From positions 1 to 7,157 of the forward strand of contig JAUWMJ010000159.1 in the NCBI GenBank assembly GCA_030613225.1: a stretch of 7,157 nucleotides of DNA, read 5' to 3'. This DNA comes from Desulfobacterales bacterium. GTDB lineage: Bacteria; Desulfobacterota; Desulfobacteria; Desulfobacterales; JAUWMJ01. A program made the translations under genes and the position numbers. The notes under the pieces are model-generated. The model had not been told where the DNA came from and did not search any database. It saw only the letters and a program-made list of their open reading frames with translations. How positions within the stretch are numbered: the stretch's first letter is position 1; every line of letters starts with the position of its first letter. Shown here piece by piece: positions 1 to 4,830 of this stretch.

Positions 1-1
1 T

Positions 2-142
2 CACTCCGTATGGTTTAATCCCATTTCTTCATCCATGTGGGGCTACACCCAGACCATCTCAATGATACGCCAGATTTTCCCCATGTTTGAACTTTCCATC
101 GACGGCCTTGAAAAGGCGGTTGCACACCTTATGGCAAAGTAA
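2..142 (+). CDS. C-terminal fragment of a VWA (CoxE-like) domain protein
   Basis: The window opens inside a gene whose last 46 codons are readable before a TAA at 140-142; the start lies outside. The peptide begins HSVWFNPISSSMWGYT, continues with a segment containing MIRQIFPMFEL, and ends DGLEKAVAHLMAK. The pattern (V)W-(F/L)-N-P, then W-x-Y-T, then a final helix with GL-x-x-A, is what I recall from the C-terminus of CoxE-like von Willebrand factor A proteins. These are usually encoded next to a MoxR-type AAA ATPase and are thought to act in metal-cofactor or complex assembly. The MIDAS metal-binding motif would lie upstream and cannot be checked. The frame is open from base 2 with no lesion. 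No typical terminator follows: the AT-only hairpin at 165-188 has no T-run. The family call is inference from a short tail. Confidence 0.6.
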   Translation, partial: HSVWFNPISSSMWGYTQTISMIRQIFPMFELSIDGLEKAVAHLMAK

Positions 143-156
143 CGTCTGCATAAAAA

Positions 157-220
157 AACTAAAATATACTAAAATACAGTTTAGTATAATGACACCTAAT
201 GCTAAATTATATTTTAGTAT
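157..220. repeat. array of TACTAAAATA-type boxes, direct and inverted
   Basis: ACTAAAATA occurs at 158-166 and ATACTAAAATA at 166-176. The inverted form TATTTTAGTAT is at 210-220 and a shorter inverted box, TTTAGTATA, at 180-188. The middle boxes form a perfect 9-bp stem (165-173 with 180-188) around a 6-nt loop. Repeated direct and inverted AT-rich boxes in about 65 bp resemble a multi-site operator. The stem has no G+C content or T-run to make it a good terminator. No gene clearly starts next to it, so any regulatory role is inference. Confidence 0.45.
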
Positions 221-222
221 TA

Positions 223-369
223 CTATGAACGATTCCCAACTAATAGAAGTGCTGGAGCATTGTAATTTTTTAAAATATGCCGGTGTAGTCTTTTTTGTGC
301 AAACCATAGACTTTTTCTCCAACTTTCATCTAATTTGTCGAAAGAGAGCTCTTTGGCCGCACCGTTCAA
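223..369 (-). other. possible small ORF or gene remnant, 48 codons (TTG start)
   Basis: On the minus strand a frame runs from a TTG at 369-367 to a TAG at 225-223. It also stays open upstream to about position 445, without any ATG or GTG. The product would begin LNGAAKELSFDKLDESW and end NAPALLLVGNRS. The composition looks protein-like (amphipathic, charged and aromatic residues mixed), but I do not recognise a family. There is no convincing ribosome binding site. The FDKLDES segment is encoded by the 22-bp dispersed repeat, which recurs at 3143-3164 where the next codon is a stop. It could be the tail of a lost gene or only a chance open frame. Confidence 0.2.
323..344 (+). repeat. 22-bp dispersed repeat, copy 1
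   Basis: This stretch, containing TAATTTGTCGAAAG, is identical over 22 bp to 3143-3164 and in the same orientation. In both copies it is preceded by a T-rich run (312-316 and 3131-3135) and a similar pyrimidine-rich linker, so the related segment is about 33 bp. The two ends, CTTTC and GAAAG, are complementary. A 22-bp exact match about 2.8 kb apart is not expected by chance in 7 kb. The copies bracket toxin-antitoxin locus 1, the 1242-1707 pair and the TPR gene. Confidence 0.75.
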
Positions 370-403
370 CTGTCGGATGCAAGAGTTTGGTTGGATGTTC
401 AGC

Positions 404-811
404 TCATTTTTCTTTGCTATGAAGAATGTCCGAAAATGCTCTTGGATTTAAAATCGGTATGCTTTGGAAACTTTTTAAAACCAGTAAATCTTTATCACCC
501 GTGACAATGTAATCTGCATTTTAGGCAACCGCTAAGCCAAGAATTTTTATATCATCAGGATCACGACAAACATCCGATGGGAGGGTTACTGGAATTGAGA
601 TATGTGCATGCTCACGTAAAAATTCGCCAATATTGTCAACAATCTTTGCAGGAAGTTTGATCTTAAGCCGGAGATTTCTCAGAATTTCATCTAACAAACC
701 ATCACTAAGTACAGTCTCATACTCGCTGAGACAGACCTCCATTATAGATTCACAAAGCCCACGAGCAGCAAAAGCAGCAATAATAACATTGGCGTCAAGG
801 ACAATCTTCAT
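404..811 (-). pseudogene. PIN-domain (VapC/COG1569-like) toxin interrupted by in-frame TAA
   Basis: The ATG at 811-809 starts a PIN-fold ribonuclease, the toxin of a type II toxin-antitoxin pair expected to cleave RNA in the cytoplasm. Translation stops after 96 residues at a TAA (523-521). The same frame then continues for 38 more residues, starting NADYIVTGDKDLL and ending SDILHSKEK, to a TGA at 406-404. Read through the stop, the protein is 135 aa, the usual length for this family. Acidic residues visible before the stop are D6 (in VLDANVI), E42 and D87 (in RDPDDIKIL). The GDKD motif with D106 and D108 lies after it, so the truncated product should lack part of the Mg2+ site and probably be inactive. 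The start overlaps the antitoxin stop as ATGA. The lesion looks like a single-base change (for example GAA to TAA) or a sequencing error. Confidence 0.85.
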
Positions 812-1023
812 GAAATAGCCTTGAAGACGTCCTCATCGGTTAAAAAACCCTGAGCTTCAGCAAAAGGTAATGCCTTTTTTCGGAGGGCCCGAAATTTTTC
901 AACCGCAACGTATCGCCGTATCGATTCTCGCACAATGTCGCTAACAGATTTATTCTGTTCGTAACTGAGCTTTTGCAAATCAGATCTTATCTCATTTGGT
1001 AATCTTATGGTCAGCGTGTTCAT
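808..1023 (-). CDS. ribbon-helix-helix antitoxin (CopG/Arc type) of PIN toxin 1
   Basis: A 71-residue protein starting MNTLTIRLPNEI. Residues 2-8 form the DNA-contacting beta strand and residues 11-22 and 26-40 (SVSDIVRESIRRYVA) the two helices of a ribbon-helix-helix dimer. The C-terminal part, including AQGFLTDEDVF, is the typical toxin-wrapping tail of antitoxins paired with COG1569 PIN toxins. It should bind and inhibit the PIN toxin and repress its own promoter. An in-frame start 12 codons upstream (1059) exists, but it would add MIYSILVLQCLT ahead of the conserved strand and would overlap the -35 box, so 1023 is preferred. Its stop shares the ATGA overlap with the toxin start (808-811), giving translational coupling. 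The antitoxin is intact while the toxin is broken. Confidence 0.88.
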   Translation of the reverse strand: MNTLTIRLPNEIRSDLQKLSYEQNKSVSDIVRESIRRYVAVEKFRALRKKALPFAEAQGFLTDEDVFKAIS

Positions 1024-1031
1024 GGTAAGAC

Positions 1032-1059
1032 ATTGTAACACCAATATGGAATAAATCAA
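1032..1059 (-). promoter_or_regulatory. predicted sigma70-type promoter of the antitoxin-toxin pair
   Basis: Reading the minus strand, TTGATT (1059-1054) and TACAAT (1037-1032) are separated by 16 bp. The -10 box ends only 8 bases before the ATG at 1023, so the transcript would have almost no leader, and no clear Shine-Dalgarno sequence precedes that start. This suggests leaderless translation of the antitoxin. It is a motif match only. Confidence 0.5.
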
Positions 1060-1101
1060 GAACTAAATTTTGCATTATGTTATTTGCCATGGGAAAAGTA
1101 G

Positions 1102-1130
1102 TTGATCGCTGAGTCGCAATTTGCTAAAAT
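1102..1130 (+). promoter_or_regulatory. predicted sigma70-type promoter for the 1242-1707 gene pair
   Basis: TTGATC (1102-1107) and TAAAAT (1125-1130) are separated by exactly 17 bp. A start near 1137 would leave a leader of about 105 nt before the first ATG at 1242. It points away from the antitoxin promoter at 1032-1059, so the two operons are divergent. No known riboswitch was recognised in the leader. Confidence 0.5.
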
Positions 1131-1241
1131 AATAAAGTAGCTAACAGAGGTCTGTTGTTGATCTGATATGGATTCTGCTATCATTATTAAAAAAAACGTT
1201 GCTTTTGATTATGAATAATAGGTCAACATAAGTGGTTATGG

Positions 1242-1487
1242 ATGATGATTGAATTTAAGATTCTTGGAGACATAAGAAACATAGAAACAATTGCCACAGG
1301 CCGAGGAATTTACATTCGGAATTACCTTGAGCGTACATATGGTAAGGGACACTGGCGAAAAATGAAGGGTTTAGCAAATGTTCAACTCGTTGACAAAACA
1401 AAGTGCAAAACTGAAATACATTGGTATGAAGCACACGGTATTGGCCGTAAAGATTTCAAAATAAAGAGGTATATAAAAAATGAATGA
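1242..1487 (+). CDS. small conserved-looking protein, first gene of a two-gene pair
   Basis: An 81-residue basic protein that I cannot assign a function. It looks like an uncharacterised family seen in various bacteria. The likely conserved parts are the N-terminal EFKILGDIRNIETIA strands, WRKMKG at 38-43, and EIHWYEAHGIGRKDFKIKR at 58-76. These suggest a compact alpha/beta protein with an aromatic- and histidine-rich patch (H60, W61, Y62, H65). Two start codons stand in tandem (1242 and 1245), and the Shine-Dalgarno sequence upstream is weak. The last 8 bp overlap the next gene, so the two are very likely co-transcribed and coupled. There is no signal peptide or membrane segment. The size, charge and tight pairing with a second small gene, next to two toxin-antitoxin loci, would fit an unrecognised toxin-antitoxin-like module, but that is inference. 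Confidence 0.75.
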   Translation: MMIEFKILGDIRNIETIATGRGIYIRNYLERTYGKGHWRKMKGLANVQLVDKTKCKTEIHWYEAHGIGRKDFKIKRYIKNE

Positions 1488-1707
1488 TTTTGTAATCTGT
1501 ATTGACAATAAAAGTAATCCAGCAAGCTTGATTTTAGGCAAAGTGTACCGAATTTTACCTGATGAAGAAGCGGAATCACACAACATGCTCCGCGTTATTG
1601 ATGAAGACAAATCAGAGGCTGACGGATATCTCTACTTGAAATCAATGTTTGCACCTATCAAGCTTCCAAAAATTGCTGAACAGGCACTAATGACAGCAAA
1701 CCAATAA
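1480..1707 (+). CDS. small acidic conserved-looking protein, second gene of the pair
   Basis: A 75-residue protein, with the ATG at 1480 preceded by AAGAGG (1464-1469) at suitable spacing. It starts MNDFVICIDNKSNPASL, with LGKVYRILPDEEAE at 19-32, LRVIDEDKSE at 37-46, GYLYLKSMFAPIKLP at 49-63 and a final helix. This layout (CI-N, a basic K-x-Y strand, LPD, LRVIDE, YLY, F-P-I-LP) resembles a short, mostly beta protein family that I have seen only as hypothetical. It is acidic where its upstream neighbour is basic, which would suit a pair that binds each other. It overlaps the previous gene by 8 bp and ends at a TAA with no obvious terminator before the TPR gene. No function can be stated. Confidence 0.75.
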   Translation: MNDFVICIDNKSNPASLILGKVYRILPDEEAESHNMLRVIDEDKSEADGYLYLKSMFAPIKLPKIAEQALMTANQ

Positions 1708-1813
1708 CCTATGCTGTAGTATTCAGCAGTATCTGGAAAATTCATAGCCGTGAATGCAAATTTTTTAAAAGAAATTACACCAACGGAAAATTTGGTTTTC
1801 GATAAAAAAGAGC

Positions 1814-1820
1814 AGGAGGT
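1814..1820 (+). promoter_or_regulatory. strong ribosome binding site fixing the TPR gene start
   Basis: AGGAGGT lies 7 nt before the ATG at 1828, a near-ideal Shine-Dalgarno. It decides the start: the in-frame GTG at 1750 would add 26 residues ahead of what is clearly a signal peptide. Confidence 0.8.
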
Positions 1821-1827
1821 TAAAAGC

Positions 1828-2808
1828 ATGAAAATTTTCATGAGAATAACTCTGTCTGTCTTTGTGGTTGTTGTCGTTTTATCTGTTGCGGTCAACGCAT
1901 TTAGCTGGGGTGAAGTAAAAAAAGCCAGGGAATTTATGCAGGCCGGTATGTATCCGCAGGCTATTGAACTGTTGACTAAAAGAATAAATGATAAACCGGC
2001 TGACGGTGAAGCCCATTTTCAGCTTGGTGTCTGCTTTATCAACACCGGAAATTTTAGCAAAGCTGATGAACGATTCGGCAGCGCAGTCCGTTTAAAACCA
2101 GCTTACGGGTATAAAATCGGCGGACAATATAAAAAAACCGGTAGTGAAAAATTAAATAATGGGTAAATACAAAGTGCGATAAACTTGTATAATAAGGCGG
2201 TAAAATACCAACCGAACCTGAAAAAAGAACTTGCCAAAACATGTTTTAACAAAGGAACATCTATTAATGATAGTATAACCCGGAACAAACATTCCGGGAA
2301 CTCGGAAGCTATTAATATTTTTTCTAATTTAGCCAACCCCCTTTTTTCCTGCGCGATTAAATTTGATCCGACACTGGTGGAAAAAGCGCATATAGAAAAA
2401 AGAAAATACGGCAGGGCGATGCTTGAAAAAGCAAAAAATAATTGGAAAAACAACAAAAGCAGGAGAAACAGCAAACCTTACAAGGAAGCGCAGAAATACC
2501 TAACCAAACTTGAAATCGAAAAAGTCATTCCCCCGCCCAGCTGGAAATCCAGACCCGGCTTCCCTAAAACCTTTACAGGGAAAGGATATAAAAGAAGCGA
2601 CGCTATTATTGTTGCCACAAACGGCATAGATACATTTTATGGCGATAAAGTAATAGCAATTGGTCCTGGGTTAGCGGAAGGGAGGGTTAGTAAAAAAAAG
2701 GCAACAAAATATATCTACATTAGGCAATCCAAAGAAAAAGGTTTAAAGGTTAGATACCGATCTGCTCCTGGGGTAAAATTTAAAGTTGATATTAAGTATT
2801 ATGATTAA
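1828..2808 (+). pseudogene. exported TPR-repeat protein interrupted by in-frame TAA
   Basis: From the ATG at 1828 a signal peptide is obvious: MKIFMR, a hydrophobic core rich in valine, then VNAFSWGE with likely cleavage after VNA (residue 24). Mature residues about 29-62 and 63-96 are two tetratricopeptide repeats (for example AREFMQAGMYPQAIELL and AHFQLGVCFINTGNFSKAD). Codon 113 is a TAA (2164-2166). The same frame continues without another stop to 2808 and resumes mid-repeat with IQSAINLYNKAVKYQPNLKK, a third TPR. The rest has a lysine-rich helical region and a basic C-terminal domain, about residues 235-326, that starts IPPPSWKSRPGF, looks mostly beta and is not one I recognise. The full product would be 326 residues, probably a periplasmic or envelope protein. 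CAA or AAA to TAA would explain the stop. Re-initiation at TTG 2185 would give a protein without a signal peptide. Confidence 0.8.
2279..2307 (+). repeat. imperfect 29-bp repeat, copy inside the TPR gene (partner at 2845-2873)
   Basis: The 29 bases here and at 2845-2873 match at 23 positions, sharing AAACATTC and ACTCGGAA. The copy here falls in the coding frame just after the third TPR (around TRNKHSGNSEA); the other lies just after the terminator. It may be a small duplicated element or convergent AT-rich sequence. Confidence 0.35.
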
Positions 2809-2813
2809 TTCTC

Positions 2814-2840
2814 AAGGGATAGCTTTGCTATCCCTTTTTT
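2814..2840 (+). terminator. intrinsic terminator of the TPR gene
   Basis: A perfect 10-bp stem (AAGGGATAGC at 2814-2823 with GCTATCCCTT at 2827-2836) with a 3-nt TTT loop is followed by TTTT to 2840. It begins 5 bases after the TAA at 2806-2808, which supports 2808 as the original end of the transcribed gene and so supports reading 1828-2808 as one gene. Confidence 0.92.
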
Positions 2841-2960
2841 ATATCCCAGAATAAACATTCTGAATACTCGGAAACAGACATAATCACTCAACATTTTTTG
2901 TATGTTCACAACTTCTCAAAATAATTCCTTATAATGACACAACAGGTTAACCAGATAATC

Positions 2961-2990
2961 AAATTGTCGAAAACCGGTTTTCGACAATTT
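2961..2990. repeat. perfect 30-bp palindrome without loop
   Basis: The half-site AAATTGTCGAAAACC (2961-2975) is followed directly by its exact reverse complement (2976-2990). The first flanking pair (2960 and 2991) no longer matches. A spacerless 30-bp palindrome is too long for chance. With no loop it is a poor terminator and better fits a dimer-binding operator, a recombination site, or the joined ends of two inverted repeats. Its TTGTCGAAA core also occurs in the 22-bp repeat at 335-343 and 3155-3163. Confidence 0.8.
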
Positions 2991-3142
2991 TAATTACCGC
3001 CCTTTCCGCTTAAATATAAACCTACGATATCGGCAACTTAAACACCGCTAACCAGACAAATCCCGGTCTGTTTTCGAAAATAAGATCTTGCCTTTAACAA
3101 TTTTTAGGTGAAAATCAAAAATTGGGCTGTTTTTTCCTTCAG

Positions 3143-3164
3143 CTTTCATCTAATTTGTCGAAAG
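3143..3164 (+). repeat. 22-bp dispersed repeat, copy 2
   Basis: This is identical to 323-344 over 22 bp and in the same orientation, with a similar T-rich stretch upstream (3131-3135). Sequence downstream of the two copies is unrelated, so the repeat is short and not part of a larger duplicated gene. Confidence 0.75.
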
Positions 3165-3299
3165 CGCCCGGGAGAATGAGTGTTTGAAACTATTTTCGAT
3201 GGAGGGTTTTAGACAGGTTTATTAATAGCCAAATAATTAATGAGGGATGTAAGGATTATATCAATTTTAGTAAGATTTGATGACCAAATGTCTTCCTGA

Positions 3300-3515
3300 T
3301 TAGAAGGAAATATTTGAGTTCAACTGGTTGATGGCAGCAGGTTTGCTTAAGCGTTTTGGTCGATTAATTTTTCGTGGTTTAAGTGTTACCAATCGGTTTT
3401 CAAGGGAACGATCAAGGATTCGAAGATCATCACAAATACGGTGCAAATCTGAATCGAATTGCTTTGTATGTTCCATACGAAATTTTCGCACTTCATTAAC
3501 AAATGGATCTTTCAT
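3300..3515 (-). CDS. small partner protein (probable antitoxin) downstream of PIN toxin 2
   Basis: A 71-residue protein starting MKDPFVNEVRKFRMEHTKQF, followed by DSDLHRICDDLR and then a basic segment VTLKPRKINRPKRLSKP. The pattern DP-x-V-x-EVR-x-x-R-x-x-H, then F-x-x-DL-x-x-IC-x-DLR, is what I know from short proteins regularly encoded just after PIN proteins of the neighbouring type, where they are presumed antitoxins. Those usually end shortly after a V-(S/T)-L-x-P-(R/K) motif. Here about 22 more residues follow, possibly an extension after loss of the original stop. A strong Shine-Dalgarno AGGAG (minus strand, 3527-3523) lies 7 nt before the ATG, inside the end of the toxin gene. Only 2 nt separate the toxin stop from this start, so the two are one operon. 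The antitoxin role is inference from context. Confidence 0.75.
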   Translation of the reverse strand: MKDPFVNEVRKFRMEHTKQFDSDLHRICDDLRILDRSLENRLVTLKPRKINRPKRLSKPAAINQLNSNISF

Positions 3516-3517
3516 GT

Positions 3518-3991
3518 TTAATCTCCTACAAAAGCTTCAGGGGATACAATTTCAGGACATTCAAAACCAGCATTTTCCACAATCCGGCGTATCTTAATCT
3601 TGGTGAAAGGGTTGTTTCTGTGAGTGAAATTCCAGGTAACGATAAAATCCATGCCCGACATTGTCGCAACAGCTATATGAAGTGCGTCTTCGGGATACTC
3701 CTTAGGTATGCCGTGATTCTCAATAATAACCTGTGTAAGTTGTTCCGCTTCCCGGGTTGTGGGAAGTACAGGAAAAGCTTTTATTACATCCAATCGCTTT
3801 TTTGCCATCTTAGCATTCCCTTTGCCGGATTCTTTGACAACCAAAGCGGAAACATAAGGTGATAAATTGCCTGACAGTAAAGCCCAAAAATCCAGCGTGG
3901 CCTGTTGATGACCAGCTATTACCACATCCCTGCTGGCTTGTCCAGTAAAGTAGCTGATTACACTTGTTTCAATATATACTTTATGGTTCAT
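3518..3991 (-). CDS. PIN-domain toxin (VapC-like family), intact
   Basis: A 157-residue protein starting MNHKVYIETSVISYFTG. It belongs to the PIN-like group whose first acidic residue sits in YIETS (E8) instead of the usual LDTN/LDAN. Further candidate active-site residues are E54 (VVKESGKG) and D102 (EDALHIAVA), plus the region DFIVTWNFTH (115-124), where the group has WN in place of the usual GD-x-D. RDVVIAGHQQATLDFW (21-36) is another recognisable block of this family. It is expected to be an RNA-cleaving toxin in the cytoplasm, held inactive by the small protein encoded immediately downstream. The order, toxin first, is the reverse of locus 1. The stop is TAA at 3520-3518. No good Shine-Dalgarno precedes the ATG at 3991, and no lesion was seen. 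Confidence 0.88.
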   Translation of the reverse strand: MNHKVYIETSVISYFTGQASRDVVIAGHQQATLDFWALLSGNLSPYVSALVVKESGKGNAKMAKKRLDVIKAFPVLPTTREAEQLTQVIIENHGIPKEYPEDALHIAVATMSGMDFIVTWNFTHRNNPFTKIKIRRIVENAGFECPEIVSPEAFVGD

Positions 3992-4062
3992 ATTATTAAA
4001 ATTCTGGGGGAAGCATTTTCGCTATGTTTTGTATCTTTGCTTGAGAATCACTTATAGGTTCC

Positions 4063-4266
4063 ATGAATTGCCCTCCTCTCACAAGGCCGGAAATCTTTAA
4101 TGGTTTTATATTATCACTTCATAACTCAAAATGCAATAAGAATGGTCTTGAAGTTGCGATCATGGGTCATCACAATATACAAACCACAGAGCATTACATC
4201 ACAAGAGGTACAGGTGTGATTCGAGCCGCGATTGATAAGACGTTTTTAAAAAACAAAAGAGTATAA
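4063..4266 (+). pseudogene. C-terminal remnant of a tyrosine recombinase/integrase
   Basis: Within this 67-codon frame the segment from about residue 27, NGLEVAIMGHHNIQTTEHYI, matches the end of phage-type integrases: the (L/M)GH-x-x-IQTT-x-x-Y signature, with the GHH histidine and the tyrosine of EHYI as the presumed nucleophile. The following helix (VIRAAIDKTF) also fits. The first 25 or so residues do not resemble the expected H-x-LRH block, and the catalytic core-binding and N-terminal domains (normally 250-350 residues) are absent, so only a tail remains. It probably marks the edge of an old integrated element. The ATG at 4063 is unlikely to be a real start. The match is to a general motif and the exact recombinase family is unknown. 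Confidence 0.6.
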
Positions 4267-4447
4267 ATAATGCCGAAATAAGACTACTGAAACGCTTCTA
4301 AAAACACTAAAATAGTCCCATCAATATATTGAAACCTACAATAAACAATGTTTTTTTCTAACAAAAATTAATCTACATATCAATATATCAAGAAATATTC
4401 CTCATATTGTGGTAGAGAGTCACAATCGAACCCTGACCATAATCTTC
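4267..4447. other. AT-rich stretch with no gene seen
   Basis: No coding potential on either strand. The repeated TCAATATAT words (around 4320 and 4380) are short and AT-only. A TTCGATT word on the minus strand recalls a tRNA T-loop but does not form a proper T-arm. Nothing further can be supported. Confidence 0.4.
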
Positions 4448-4582
4448 CTATAATCGGTAAACCGTTGGTTTGCCGTCCAGGTCGACATCAATGCCGATGC
4501 TATCACCGGTTTTAAATCCCAGTCGTTTGAATTCATTTACGGTTTCTTCATGCCTGGCGAGATGCCAATACACAGACCACAT
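4448..4582 (-). CDS. orphan 44-residue ORF, possible gene fragment
   Basis: On the minus strand an ATG at 4582-4580 opens a frame ending at TAG (4450-4448). The product starts MWSVYWHLARHEETVNEF, continues KRLGFKTGDSIGIDVDLDG and ends KPTVYRL. The N-terminal half is helical and aromatic, the C-terminal half a clean beta-hairpin pattern (GDSIGIDVDLDG). This is much more protein-like than a chance frame. The frame stays open for 10 codons upstream of the ATG (VLEKALLTFY) before a TAA, so it may be the tail of a longer protein whose front was lost. There is no strong ribosome binding site. I do not recognise the family. It could be a true small protein or a relic. Confidence 0.45.
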   Translation of the reverse strand: MWSVYWHLARHEETVNEFKRLGFKTGDSIGIDVDLDGKPTVYRL

Positions 4583-4723
4583 ATAGAACGTGAGTAGCGC
4601 CTTTTCTAAAACTTATATTTTATGTTTGAATTATAAACAGCGTAAATGTTATTATGTTTGTAAAATGAACAAAAATATTAAATTATTCCTTGAATTATGA
4701 CCATAATCTTGATAGGTAGTAGC

Positions 4724-4804
4724 TCAGGTTCAAAGTTCCATGGTTCACAAGGTTAACTGATGAAAACTGCACGGTTTTGAGGTATTCCTGAACTTTGAAC
4801 CTGA
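4724..4804. repeat. 15-bp perfect inverted repeat enclosing 51 bp
   Basis: TCAGGTTCAAAGTTC (4724-4738) is matched by its exact reverse complement at 4790-4804. Inside lies a smaller AAAAC/GTTTT hairpin (4763-4767 with 4774-4778), and a second GGTTCA word at 4742. The right arm overlaps the predicted -35 box of the ATPase promoter. It could be an operator, a small MITE-like element of about 81 bp, or a structured leader. No target duplication is visible at its ends. Confidence 0.6.
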
Positions 4805-4823
4805 CAACCCGAATAGTTACGAT
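4795..4823 (+). promoter_or_regulatory. predicted promoter of the DUF4143 ATPase
   Basis: TTGAAC (4795-4800) and TACGAT (4818-4823) are spaced by 17 bp. The -10 box ends 7 bases before the ATG at 4831, so the message would be nearly leaderless, as predicted also for the antitoxin at 1023. The -35 lies in the right arm of the inverted repeat. Confidence 0.4.
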
Positions 4824-4830
4824 TTTATTT

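Larger units (their letters stand above)
2841..3299. other. gene-free stretch with palindromes and a dispersed repeat
   Basis: No open frame with protein-like composition or a ribosome binding site was found on either strand. The stretch holds the second copy of the 29-bp repeat (2845-2873), GGTTAACC (2945-2952), the 30-bp palindrome (2961-2990), a short CAGAC/GTCTG hairpin (3053-3057 with 3066-3070) followed by TTTT, the palindrome TTTTCGAAAA (3071-3080), and the second copy of the 22-bp repeat (3143-3164). From 3165 to 3299 I see nothing specific. Confidence 0.5.

Noticed and set aside
87..422. 111-codon ORF on the plus strand
   Set aside because: It overlaps the VWA end in another frame and then crosses AT-rich noncoding sequence. 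The translation has no domain character and there is no ribosome binding site.
2103..2474. 123-codon minus-strand ORF rich in F and L inside the TPR gene
   Set aside because: It is the antisense shadow of lysine-rich coding sequence. The plus-strand frame has TPR motifs, a signal peptide, a ribosome binding site and a terminator.
404..2808. Reassignment or programmed read-through of TAA, suggested by two in-frame TAA codons
   Set aside because: TAA ends several undamaged genes here in the expected places (140-142, 1705-1707, 2806-2808 next to a terminator, 3518-3520), and no recoding signal is visible. Mutation or sequencing error is simpler.
3503..3862. 119-codon plus-strand ORF
   Set aside because: It is antisense to the PIN toxin at 3518-3991, which has clear family motifs. 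The ORF has none.
4410..4440. tRNA-like T-arm (TTCGATT on the minus strand) next to the integrase tail, as a possible attachment site
   Set aside because: The base after the loop is not C, the flanking 5-bp arms do not pair properly, and no acceptor stem or CCA end is present.
4434..4710. 13-bp direct repeat TGACCATAATCTT at 4434-4446 and 4698-4710 as a target duplication around a small element
   Set aside because: A 13-bp match is not rare in a 7-kb AT-rich window, no inverted ends lie inside the copies, and no other mobile feature supports it.
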